A DNA stretch of 64,000 bases from Chlorocebus sabaeus (Eukaryota; Chordata; Mammalia; Primates; Cercopithecidae): positions 70,499,622-70,563,621 of the forward strand of contig NC_132925.1 in NCBI RefSeq assembly GCF_047675955.1, written 5' to 3'. A program made the position numbers and the translations under genes. Below, in pieces: positions 54,556 through 64,000 of the stretch (the stretch's first letter is position 1; the number at the start of each line of letters is the position of its first letter). A model generated the notes under the pieces. It was not told where the DNA came from and did not search any database. It saw only the letters and a program-made list of their open reading frames with translations.

Positions 54556-54848
54556 CTGGGTGTGATGGCTCACGCCTATAATCCCAGCACTTTGGGAGGC
54601 TGAGGTGGGCAGATCATGAGGTCAAGAGATCAAGACCATCCTAGCCAACATGGTGAAACCCCATTTCTACTGAAATACAAAAAATTAGCCAGGCGTGGTG
54701 GTGCGCACCTGTAATCCCAGCTACTTGGGAGGCTGAGGCAGGGGAATTGCTCAAACCCAGAGGCAGAGGTTGCAGTGAGTCAAGATCATGCCACTGCACT
54801 CCAGCCTGGTGACAGAACGAGACTCTGTCTCAAGGGGGAAAAAAAAAA
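54556..54848 (+). mobile_element. Alu
   Basis: Exact TSD AGGTGAAATTG at 54545-54555 and 54849-54859. Only about 70 bp from the exon at 54928. Confidence 0.96.
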
Positions 54849-54927
54849 AGGTGAAATTGGTAAATTTTATTCATTTCTAGGAGAGTTAACAGCTAGGTCT
54901 TCGTTCTCATGCTTTTTCATCTTCTAG

Positions 54928-55014
54928 GATAAGCAAGGACTTCCTTGGTGGCTTGGAATCAGCTATAAGGGAATTGGCCAGTATGATATACAAGACAAGG
55001 TGAAGCCTCGGAAG
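54928..55014 (+). CDS. FRMD4B: FRMD4B coding exon, start of FERM F3 lobe (87 nt)
   Basis: Phase 0 at both ends, 29 codons: DKQGLPWWLGISYKGIGQYD followed by IQDKVKPRK. The acceptor is TTCATCTTCTAG at 54927; the donor is AAG|GTAAGT at 55015. The WWLG(I/V)S..GI.(Q)YD pattern is the second and third strand of the F3 (PTB/PH-like) lobe, the surface that usually binds membrane lipids or tails of membrane proteins. In the family the next residues are an FQW run; I could not find that exon downstream to 64000, so the following intron exceeds 8.98 kb. A (-) Alu lies only 83 bp after the donor. Confidence 0.97.
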
Positions 55015-55097
55015 GTAAGTTCGAATCACTTTAGGAGAACTTTGAAGTGTTCAAAAGGTGTTAATCACAACATAGTTGACAAGTACACACCATTAGG

Positions 55098-55411
55098 CTA
55101 TTGGGGGTTTTTGGGTTTTTTTGAGATAGAGTTTTGCTTTGTCACCCAAGCTGGAGTGCAGTGGGGTGATAGTGGCTCACTGCAACCTCCGCCTCCTGGG
55201 TTCAAGCGATTCTCCTGCCTCAGCTTCCCAAGTAGCTGGAATTACAGACATGCGCCACCACACCCGGCTAATTTTTGTACTTTTAGTAGAGACGGGGTTT
55301 TGCCATGTTGGCCAGGCTGGTCTCAAACTTCTGACCTCAAATTATCCGCCAACCTTGGCCTCCCAAAATGCTGGGATTATAGGCGTGAGCCATCATGCCC
55401 AGCCACAGGCT
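55098..55411 (-). mobile_element. Alu
   Basis: Exact TSD CACACCATTAGG at 55086-55097 and 55412-55423; a few extra bases (ACAGGCT) lie between Alu end and TSD. Confidence 0.95.
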
Positions 55412-55698
55412 CACACCATTAGGTTTCCATTTCATGTTAGTATGAACAGGATGATGCCATTTATTTTGTAAATTTTGTATGTACATTTATACATATACAT
55501 ATTTGAATTGGATGGTAGACATATAAATGAATAATAAAGACATCAGCCAAATTTTTTGGTGCTAGTGATCTCTCAATGATGCAGGTATAAATCATCTTTC
55601 TTCTGATGCTATTATCTCTGTTTCACAATTTTCTGCAGTGAATATGTCCACTTTTTGTAGAGAAAAATCAGTTGTGTGCTATTTATTAAAGGGTCACA

Positions 55699-55990
55699 GG
55701 CCGGATATGGTGACTCCTGTCTGTAATCTCAGCACTTTGGGAGGCCAAGGCGGGCAGATCAGGAGGTCAGGAATTCGAGACCAGCCTGATCAACATGGTG
55801 TAACCCCGTCTCTACTAAAAATAAAAAAATTAGCCACGTGTGGTGGCAGGCACCTGTAATCCCAGCTACACGGGAGGCTGAGGCATGAGCATTGCTTGAA
55901 CCTGGGAGGCAGAGGTTGCAGTGAGACAAGATCGTGCCACTGCACTCCAGCCTGGGCAACAGAGAGAAACTCCATCTCAAAAAAAAAAAA
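55699..55990 (+). mobile_element. Alu
   Basis: Between AAAGGGTCACA and AAGGGGGTCACA. Confidence 0.95.
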
Positions 55991-56097
55991 AAGGGGGTCA
56001 CAATCTATCAGATTTGGATTTCCAGGGCTAAATAACTAACATTAATGTCAATTTAAAATTTTATTATGAAGCTGTTTTTTTTTTAAATTCATTATTA

Positions 56098-56398
56098 GCT
56101 GGGCACGGTAGCTCACACCTGTAATCCTGGCACTTTGGGAGGCCGAGTCTGGTGGATTGCCTGCGCTCAGGAGTTTGCAATCAGCCAGGGCAACATGGTG
56201 AAACCCCGTCTCTACTAAACTACAAAAAATGAGTTGGGCATAGCGGCATGCGCCTATAGTCCCAGCTACTCAGGAGGCTGAGGCAGGAAAATTGCTTGAA
56301 CCCGGGAGGTGGAGGTTACAGTGAGCCAAGATCACGCCATTGCACTCCAGCCTGACGACAGGGTGAGATTCCGTCTCAAAAAAAAAAAAAAAAAAAAA
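56098..56398 (+). mobile_element. Alu
   Basis: Exact TSD AAATTCATTATTA at 56085-56097 and 56399-56411. Confidence 0.96.
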
Positions 56399-56416
56399 AA
56401 ATTCATTATTATCATT

Positions 56417-56705
56417 ATTTTTTTAGATGAATCTCGCTGTGTTCCGTTGGTTGGAGTGCAGTGGCCTGATCACAGGTCACTGCAGCCTCGACTTCCCTGG
56501 CTCAAGCAATCCTTCCACCTCAGCCTCCCAAGTAGCTGCGACTACAGGCACATGCCACCATGCCCAGATAATTTTTAGAAAGTGTTTTGCAGAGACAAAG
56601 TCTGGCTATTTTTCCCAGACTAGTCTTGAACTCCTGGGCTCAAGCAGTCTTCCCACCTTAGCCTCCCAAAGTGCTGGGATTACAGGCATGAGCCACTGTG
56701 CCCAG
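56417..56705 (-). mobile_element. Alu (J-like)
   Basis: Diverged; lies tail to tail with the preceding (+) Alu. Confidence 0.92.
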
Positions 56706-57307
56706 CTGAATCTGCTTCTCTTGATCCAAGCTCAAGTGTACAACATGTTTTTGCACATATAAGAGTTGAAGAATCCATATAGATCACCATGCAGCTGCTC
56801 TTGGCCTCCTTCGGTATTACAGTGACATCAAGACTGACTCATGCTGCCCTGGTTGGTTTTGCCACTCTCCCTGTGCCATCCAGCCATCACTGAAAGCACA
56901 GGAGTAAAACAGTGACCTCTAATAACAGACCATGGTCAGCTACCTGCATTATCACAACCCGACATCACAGCCTTAAATAACTCCTATCATTTCCATCTGT
57001 CTTTTGCTTTAATGTGTGTTAGAAAAACAGCCATTCTCTTTATAAAGCAGCCCTATAATCATACATACTCTTCATCTTCTAAATGTCCACGCAGCTTCAG
57101 TTGGTGCACACAGTCTTCCATGAGTTATGAAAATAAATAAAACTCCCCTCTTTTCCCCATTTTATGGTTGTGAAACTGACACAGATAACACAAAAGGGTA
57201 GATTAGGAAAAGCCATATCCTCACCACCCCCAACCTCCAATACTGATCCAGCTTTCCTGGATCAGGCTAGTAGGGCATTGAGACTTCTTACTAGAAATTA
57301 TTGATAA

Positions 57308-57633
57308 GGCTGAGTGTGGTGGCTCATGCCTGTAATCCCAGTGCTTTTGGAGGTCAAGATGGGAGGACTGTTTAAGGCCAGGAGTTCAAGGCCAGCCTGA
57401 GCAATGTGACAAGACCCCATCTCTACAAAAAAAAAGAGAATAAAAAAGAAAACTTTAAAAAATTAGCCAGGCCTGGTGGCAAATGCCTGTAGTCCCAGTT
57501 ATACAGGAGGCTGAGGTAGGAGGATCACTTGAGCCTGGGAGGTTGAGGCTGCAATGAACTGTGATCATGCCACTGCACACCACCCTCGGTGACAGAGCCA
57601 ATCCTTGTGTCAGAAAAAAAAAAAAAAAAAAAA
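57308..57633 (+). mobile_element. Alu (J-like)
   Basis: Long A-rich linker (AAAAAAAAAGAGAATAAAAAAG) between the arms, poly-A tail to 57633. Confidence 0.93.
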
Positions 57634-58019
57634 TCAATGAAAACAACAGTGCATCATTCAACAAGCAGTAGAGGACAGTGAGAGAGCATGTTTGTAATCG
57701 TATGTTAACATTTTTATTCTATAAGCTCTGTGACCAAGATCAATTTAAGGAATATCTAATTAATTTCCAGAAGGAATATAAGTACTATTGTTCCTGCTTG
57801 TATTTCAAAAATTGACTTCTAAAGCCTAATTTCTAATCAACAATATTAGAAATGAAGGATACCCAATTTTTTCAAATATTTTTTTAAATCAATTTTATTT
57901 ATTGCTAGCTTTTTCTTTTTCTTTCTTTTTTTTTTTTCTTCCCCAGAGTAATAAATATTCACAAGGGCAAGGAAAAAAAAATGGCAGCAAACACTACAAA
58001 ACAATGCATTAGGGGAGGT

Positions 58020-58310
58020 AGTCTTCTGCAATCCCCATTTTTCCCCCATGACAACCAGCGACTGTTAAAAAAATGGTACCAGTTCATTTGGATTTTGTCA
58101 GTGTATATTCTAAGCATTTACAAAAACAGAGAAATCTAATATATACAGTGTTTCATACCTTGCCATTTTTCTCTAGCTTACTTATAAACCGATTTCTTTT
58201 CACTTTTTTTAAAGCTCCCTAATGTTTCATGATGTGGAAATACATAATTTCTTTAACCAATTCACTTTTGATGGACATCATACTTGTTTCCATTTGCAGG
58301 AGTGGAGAGA
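58020..58310. mobile_element. Old L1 scrap
   Basis: AATATATACAGTGTTTCATACC, CTCCCTAATGTTTCATGATG, TTGATGGACATCATACTTG fit the order of an old L1 3' region. Confidence 0.55.
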
Positions 58311-58932
58311 GTTTGCAGAGCATAATAAAAAATCGCAGTCAAAGCAAATACCTTACCCTAGTTTATCTATTTTGCAAGACCAAAATACTGCCTATCATGT
58401 TTTCTTAAGGTAGACCTCACTTGTATTGAGATTTTTTTGCTAACTTATTTCTCTTCTGAATTTTACTTCAGAAATAACACTCAGGAGTTATTTCAGAAAA
58501 TAATTGGTTATTCAGAAAAACTTACTGGTTTTTCTGAATCTTCCAAGTAAAATATTACTTAAAGCAACTCACAAGTAATTTATTAGCTAAAGTGGCTTGA
58601 TAAGATTGAGCTTCCAGCAGAATGTAAATGCATTTGCTAACAGCAACCAGGCTTTCTCCCAAAATAGTAGTGAATCAGAATCTGCACAGTAAATATTGCA
58701 GTTAATTTCCTCTCCTATACTCATGACTCACAGGCCTTTATGTTCACAGTTTCATAGAAATTGGCAAATATTGCTTGACACTGATCATAATCAGGTTTGC
58801 TTGTTCATTCCAGAGTCTAGAAAAGGGTCAGAAGCTACTTCCTTTTTTGAATTTGCAGAGTTTTTCTATTTCATTTCCAAAATATGCCACTCAATTTTTA
58901 AAAAGACCCCACGCAGTCCTTCTTGTGTTACC

Positions 58933-59269
58933 GCTTTTTTTTTTTCTTTCCTTTCTTTTTTCTTTTCCTTTTTTCTTTTTTGTTTTTGAGACAGGGTTTC
59001 ACTCTGTTGCCCAGGCTGGAGTGCAATGGTACGATCTCGGCTCACTGCAACCTCCTCCTCCCAGGTTCAAGCGATTCTCCTACCTCAGCCTCCCGAGGAG
59101 CTGGGATTACAGGCTCCTGCCACCACGTTTGGCTAATTTTTGTATTTTTAGTAGAGATGGGTTTTCACCATGCTGGCCAAGCTGGTCTCGAACTCCTGAC
59201 CTCAGGCAATCCTCCCGCCTCGGCCTCCCAAAGTGCTGGAATTACAGGCGTGAGCCACCATGCCCGGCC
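58933..59269 (-). mobile_element. Alu with long T/C-rich head
   Basis: Head of TTTC/TTTTCC runs over 55 bp, then a full Alu ending GAGCCACCATGCCCGGCC. Confidence 0.95.
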
Positions 59270-59964
59270 CATGTTATCACTTTCTTGCCTTCTCTTTCTC
59301 CATTTTTTTAAGGGGATGTCTACTCTGTTCCATTGCTTGTTTCTTCTTTTCTTTTGTTAAAATCTGACAATGGATTTTGTTTCCATATATTTATTTTTAT
59401 GTCCAGACAATGTAAGGATTGAGGCTGTTCTACAAGTCCCTCTCCTGGCCTAGTTTGCACAAATGAAAGAATGCATAATTGAAAGGACCATGAGCACAGC
59501 CTTCTATTAAAGGAGGATCATGCTTCAGCTGTTTGTGTGGACCTGTGCAGGCTGCAAGTTTACCAATGGACCAGCAGGAATGAAGGTCAAATTGGCAAAC
59601 TCTAATGAAACAAAGGCTATAATGAGAGGCCTTAAGGTGCTCAGCCTCTTGAGCCACATCCTGTCTTGTTGCAATTATGTGGCTTAAAAGCAGGCCAGAA
59701 GAAGGGAAATTTACTGAGAATAAGTATTAAGAGTAAGTAAACTGATGCCGCAAAGCTGTTTTGAAAAGGAGTTGTTCCAAGATCTCCCAGCAGTGACCTT
59801 CAGACCTTTCTGTATCAGTTATCACCTGTGAATGTTGAGGGTGGGGAGGTATTTGTTCTACCTCCCAGGGCATCCAGCAGATGCTCTTCAAGTGTTTTAT
59901 TTATATGGTGTTTTTGCCAGTCCAGGGTGCCAACAAGTTGTTTTCGATCGGTGTGTAGTACAGC

Positions 59965-60175
59965 GATGCAGGGCAAGAGTTGGGGAGACATCCCAACCTC
60001 TGCCCCTGGTGTCTGTTTGCTGTGCCACCTTGAGCATGTTGTTTAATCTCTCTTTAAAAGTGGTTTTCTCATCTGCACAAGGGTATTGCCACCAACTGTG
60101 TAGGGTGGTTGTAAGACCTAGAGGACAAATTTAGCACCATAGCTGATACAGCATCATCATTAGTAGTAGTGAGAG
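59965..60175 (+). mobile_element. MIR
   Basis: GCCACCTTGAGCATGTTG, TTTAATCTCTC, TTCTCATCTGCACAAGGG, GGGTGGTTGTAAGACC. Confidence 0.7.
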
Positions 60176-60278
60176 GATAGACAATAAAAGAGTATGGGAA
60201 ATATTCTTGGATCACTGGTTAGAGAGGGACACAACATTGCTACAAAACCACAGCTAAGAATCCACCCTCAAATTTTCT

Positions 60279-60592
60279 TTCTTTCTTTCTTTTTTTTTTT
60301 TTGAGATGGCATTTCACTCTTGTTGCCTAGGCTGGAGAGCAATGGCACGATCTTGGCTCAGCTCCCTGCAACCCCTGCTTCCTGGGTTCAAGCAATTCTC
60401 CTGCCTCAGCCTCCCAAGTAGCTGGAATTACAGGCATGGGCCACCATGCCTGGCTAATTTTGTATTTTTAGCAGAGATGGAGTTTCACCATGTTCGTCAG
60501 GCTGGTCTCGAGCTCCTGACCTCAGGTGATCCACCCGCCTGAGCTTCCCAAAGTTCTGGGAATGCAGATGTGTGCCACCATGCGTGGCCTCT
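60279..60592 (-). mobile_element. Alu
   Basis: Exact 15-bp TSD ACCCTCAAATTTTCT at 60264-60278 and 60593-60607. Confidence 0.96.
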
Positions 60593-61699
60593 ACCCTCAA
60601 ATTTTCTGTTTCAGAGATGTGTAAGCACTTCTTTCACCTCATAATTCATTAACCATCATGCTTGAAGGTGTGATGCAAATTAAAGGAAAAATTTTTAATC
60701 CAAAATTACAAACCACAAACATTCAGGGTATTAAAAATTAAGACAATAAGCAGTTTTACTTTATAATCCTCCCTTTGTGTATGAATATGACATTGCAAAC
60801 TCTTAGAGAATGTGAAAACCTACCAGAACTGAACTTAATTCCAAATGGCAAGACATCTGGACTTAGAGACTGATGAACTTTCACATAAAGAAAAAAAAAA
60901 AAAAAAGGCAGCCTTGTGTTCCAAGTATTTATTGTTCAGTACTTCAAGGAAAAATGTCTGTTCTTCATAAAGAAGCAGACAGTGGGTCAGGGACTGAGCC
61001 AAGTATTAGTCTATGTCGTGACAGATTTGTATCCCTTCGGCAAATGCTTCCCGTGGGAAAGCCAGAGCCTGTCAGATGGCAGAGATAAAATGACATACTG
61101 TGGAGGTGTCCATAGTGGGACAAAATGCTTTTCAAGATAAGTATCTTTTTGCATTAAATCATGCCAAGAAAGGCTTGAGGTGAACTTCATCACTGCAGGG
61201 CATGTGAAGGTGGGAAAAGGTTCTAAGTTTTCAGTTTCTGTCTCTCCATATAATGGAATCCCCAAATACCTAAAGCCAAATGAATTAAGTAACAAGCACA
61301 AAAGTCTTCCTGTTTTCTTCTCAAACAACTACAAGGTTATTTTATTTAAAGACAGTGACTTGGATATTTTTTTAAGCACAGCTATCTTGAGCATTTCTAA
61401 GCTCTTCTTTCCACCATGACTGTACCACCTTGGACCTAGATTAGAAGCTACTTCTGATACTGCTGAAATTCCAGATGAGATTAACTGTAGGAGAAGAGAA
61501 CATGGGTTGTTCTCTTTCTACATTAATGCCAAATAAAGCATGGTATCGAAGAAAATAATTGGATTTAGAATATCAACCAGATACTGGTCCATCCTGTTTA
61601 TAAAGTGTGTATCTAAGCTTCAACCACACCAGTAATCAATCTGATTGTTAAAATCTTCTGCAGAGTCAGTGGGAGGAGAACTCCCATCCTACAGCGTGG

Positions 61700-61865
61700 A
61701 TTTGAAATAAGAACCAGTTCTGCATTTCCATTTACCAACTGGCTGACTCAGAGCTGTCATTCAACCTTTCTGGGCCTTCATTTTTTTCAGCTATCAAATT
61801 GAGATAATTCTTGTCTGCTGTCCACCTCACAGATCATTATGAGGACCCAACGAGTTAGTGGGTTA
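61700..61865 (+). mobile_element. MIR
   Basis: CTGACTCAGAGCTGTC, CAACCTTTCTGGGCCTTC, GAGATAATTCTTGTCTGC, CATTATGAGGACCCAACG. Confidence 0.7.
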
Positions 61866-62153
61866 TTTCACCAAGTGGATTATTTTCCCCTCTACACCAT
61901 ACTTTAATTTATAGAAAGTGCATTGTACAGCATGGGCTTTCTCTTCCCCTCCCATAGTTGATCACAATTAGAATTTTAAGCAGTTCTCATAAAACATGGA
62001 ACTTTTAGAAAATTGGTTGGGTATTGGTGAAGAAGATGGAAAGAGGGAGGCCTAGGCAGGCTTCTCTGTCATTTGGAAAGTATCAACTCTGAGTGCAAGG
62101 GCAGCTGGGAGGTATTGTCTCTAGGTGGGTGGCAAAACTTTAACTCAAGATGT

Positions 62154-62458
62154 CCTTTTTTTTTTTTTTTTTTTTTTGAGATGGAGTTTCGCTCTGTCGC
62201 CCAGGCTGGAGTGCAGTGGTGTGATCTTGGCTCACTGCAACCTCCACCTGTCGGGTTCAAGCCATTCTTCTGCCTCAGCCTCCTGAGTAGCTGGGACTAC
62301 AGGCGCATGGCACCACACCCGACTAATTTTTGTATTTTTAGTAGAGATGAGGTTTCACCATGTTGGCCAGGCTGGTCTCGAACTTCTGACCTCGTGATCC
62401 GCCCACCTCAGCCTCCCAAAGTGCTGGGATTATAGGCGTGAGCCACCATGCCTGGCAT
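62154..62458 (-). mobile_element. Alu
   Basis: Exact TSD AACTCAAGATGT at 62142-62153 and 62459-62470. Relatively well kept. Confidence 0.96.
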
Positions 62459-62579
62459 AACTCAAGATGTTCTATTCCTAAAAATAAGGAAAACTAGATC
62501 CTGGGGGAGATCAGTAGTTTCTGTCACACTGTATCTGTTTCCTTTGAAGTCTTTGGAGGGATGGTTGGTGAGAAGTAAG

Positions 62580-62810
62580 CAAAGAAATAAAGACATAATT
62601 ATAAATTTTTAATTATCTTTGATGGAAACAAATGAGATGGAGAGACAGTAATGGGATGCAGGGAGGGGACATTTGGTGTGTTCAGGGAAAGCCTTTCTGA
62701 GGAAGGTGATGTTTAACCTGAGACCTGAAGGGCAGAAAGCTCATAAAGAACAGTATGGCTTGTTCTCATCAAAGAACAGAGTATGCCGATGGGAAGGAGA
62801 TAGGCATGTT
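62580..62810. mobile_element. Ancient interspersed repeat (L2-like)
   Basis: GGGAAAGCCTTTCTGAGGAAG, GTGATGTTTAACCTGAGACC, TGAAGGGCAGAAAGC resemble an ancient mammalian repeat; family uncertain. Confidence 0.45.
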
Positions 62811-62826
62811 ATAAAAACTGGGAGGA

Positions 62827-63112
62827 GGCCGGTTGCGGTGGTTCAGTCTGTAATCCCAGCACTTTGGGAAGCCGAGGAGGGCGGATCGCCTGAGGTCAGG
62901 AGTTCGAGACCAGCCTGGCCAACATGGTGAAACCCCGTCTCTACTAAAAATACAAAAACTCAGCCGGGTGTGGTGGTGGGTGCCTGTAATCTCAGCTACT
63001 CAGGAGGCTGAGGCAGGAGAAGTGCTCGAACCCAGGAGGTGGAGGTTGCAGTGAGCCAGGATCATACCATTGTACTCTAGCCTGGGTGACAGAGCAAGAA
63101 CCTATCTAAAAA
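62827..63112 (+). mobile_element. Alu
   Basis: Full-length; its tail leads into a right-arm Alu piece. Confidence 0.94.
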
Positions 63113-63260
63113 AATAAATAAAAATAAAAATACAAAAATTAGCCAGATGTGATGGCAGGTGCCCATAATCCCAGCTACTTGGGAGACTGAGGCAGGAGAA
63201 TTGCTTGAACCCAGGAGGTGGAAGTTGCAGTGAGCCAAGATGGCACCACAGCACACCACT
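63113..63260 (+). mobile_element. Alu right-arm piece
   Basis: Starts in the ATACAAAAATTAGCC linker and stops before the tail, at CACCACAGCACACCACTG. Head-to-tail with the Alu before it. Confidence 0.9.
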
Positions 63261-63357
63261 GTAGCTAAAGCTGATGGAGTTCTGTGTAGAAATGGAAGAT
63301 GCTACTAGAAGAAGAGGAAGTGGCTGCCGGGCAGGCAGAACCATCATATGTCTATTT

Positions 63358-63670
63358 TTTTGTGTTTTTTTTGTTTTGTTTTGTTTTTTTCAAGATGGAG
63401 TCTCACTCTGCTGCCAAGCTGGAGTGCACTGGCCCCATCTTGGCTCACCGCAACCTCTGCTTCCCAAGTTCAAGCGATTCTCCTGCCTCAGCCTCCCAGG
63501 TAGCTGGGAGTATAGGCACGTCCCACCACGCCCAGCTAATTTTTGTATTTTTAGTAGAGACGGGGTTTCACCATGTTGGCCAAGATGGTTTTGATCTCTT
63601 GACCTTGTGATCCACCCGCCTCGGCCTCCCAAAGTGCTGGGATTACAGGTGTGAGCCACCGTGCCTGGCC
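63358..63670 (-). mobile_element. Alu
   Basis: TTTTG-rich head, full-length, ends GAGCCACCGTGCCTGGCC. Confidence 0.95.
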
Positions 63671-63861
63671 ATCCGTTGTTTTTTTTCTATTCTTTTACAT
63701 GTCTAAGCATTTACCACATGGTTGAACCACTGGCACATGAAGAAAAATGAAAGCTCGTAAATAGGATTGACTAGTCTGAATGCATAGAAAAGCAATTAGT
63801 ACATAAAGCACTGTAAAAAATAGTTCTATGAAGAGGCGTAAACGGTAAAGATTTCCTTTGT

Positions 63862-64000
63862 TTTCTTTTTTTTTTTTAAGACATAGGTTCTCACTCTGTT
63901 GCCCAGGCTGGAGTGCAGAGGCATAATGATAGTCCACTGCAGCCTCAAACTCCTCTGTTCAAGCAATCCTCCCACCTCAGCCTTTCAAGTAGCTAGGACT
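63862..64000 (-). mobile_element. Alu, cut by the window end
   Basis: Poly-T, AAGACATAGGTTCTCACTC to GTAGCTAGGACT at the last base. Confidence 0.93.

Larger units (their letters stand above)
52957..54927 (+). other. FRMD4B: Intron (1,971 bp)
   Basis: 52957-53637 is AT-rich, unique, with a local 63-bp tandem duplication. A (-) Alu follows at 53651, unique sequence at 53960-54545, and a (+) Alu at 54556. Only 68 bp separate the second target-site copy of that Alu from the next exon. Confidence 0.9.
1..64000 (+). other. FRMD4B: FRMD4B gene body, internal part (6 exons and flanking introns)
   Basis: Six exons on the + strand splice into a 125-codon open frame without any stop. The junctions are 21909/22705, 22727/46626, 46709/49377, 49442/52899 and 52956/54928. 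The peptide has the run of a FERM domain: F2-lobe helices, then the F3 start with WWLGISYKGIGQYD. FRMD4A is the near paralogue; from memory it has SIVESLPTYG and GIFQYD where this window has KIVEALPTYG and GIGQYD, so I call FRMD4B. The family protein is a junction scaffold: N-terminal FERM domain, then coiled coil that binds GRP1/cytohesin-3, an Arf exchange factor. Neither the start codon, the coiled coil nor the C-terminus is in the window. Confidence 0.93.
55015..64000 (+). other. FRMD4B: Intron, 5' part (at least 8.99 kb)
   Basis: Stretches over 300 bp outside Alus. 55424-55687: unique. 56706-57306: unique. 57634-58930: unique with an old L1 scrap near 58020-58310 and short inverted repeats near 58440-58540. 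59270-60263: unique with a MIR at its end. 60608-62140: unique with a MIR near 61700. 62471-62826: unique and an ancient repeat. I looked for the expected FQW-coding exon and did not see it. Confidence 0.8.

Noticed and set aside
61011..61419. Opposed frames of 105 and 79 codons in unique sequence
   Set aside because: Overlapping frames on both strands with no recognised motif; no splice sites of FRMD4B match here.
55015..64000. Next FRMD4B exon (expected to start with an FQW run)
   Set aside because: I looked for an acceptor followed by such a sequence and found none; the exon must lie beyond the window.
1..64000. Undescribed multi-gene system
   Set aside because: Only one gene in fragments, with ordinary primate repeats around it. 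Nothing points to a linked set of unknown genes.

Overview
The window is primate nuclear DNA, about 64 kb from the inside of one protein-coding gene read on the + strand. Six short exons with canonical AG/GT splice sites join into one open frame of 125 codons (375 nt). I recognise the peptide as the middle of the FERM domain of FRMD4B (GRSP1), a scaffold that binds GRP1/cytohesin-3 and acts at epithelial cell junctions. Everything else is intron. No other protein gene, RNA gene, CRISPR array or bacterial or phage feature is supported.

Organism: Alu repeats in every state of decay show a primate, and several are AluY-like. The youngest-looking Alu (11466-11761) carries a set of variants that I know from the AluYR subfamilies of Old World monkeys rather than from human AluY. 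My best reading is therefore a cercopithecid monkey such as a macaque, baboon or guenon; genus cannot be told from this window.

Layout: 1-21852 is the 3' part of a long intron, packed with Alus, old L1 pieces, MIR, MER20 and a MER1A-like hAT element. Exons at 21853-21909 and 22705-22727 (a 23-nt microexon) lie close together. A 23.9-kb intron follows, with the densest mix of nested Alus, a candidate regulatory stretch near 23.1-23.5 kb and a candidate AP-1/TATA site near 34.9 kb. Exons at 46626-46709, 49377-49442, 52899-52956 and 54928-55014 then follow with introns of 2-3.5 kb. From 55015 to the end is the 5' part of the next intron; I did not find the next exon.

The exons encode the central helical F2 lobe of the FERM domain (first four exons and most of the fifth) and the start of the PH-like F3 lobe (end of the fifth and the sixth). 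The most notable gene-level point is the 23-nt microexon: joining its neighbours without it gives two stop codons in a row at the junction. The most notable genome-level points are five places where two or more Alus sit head to tail between repeated copies of one target-site duplication, an Alu that seems to carry a 45-bp 5' transduction, a 77-bp hairpin, a 30-bp perfect palindrome and several local tandem duplications. I see no sign of a new biological system; the interest lies in gene structure and repeat history.
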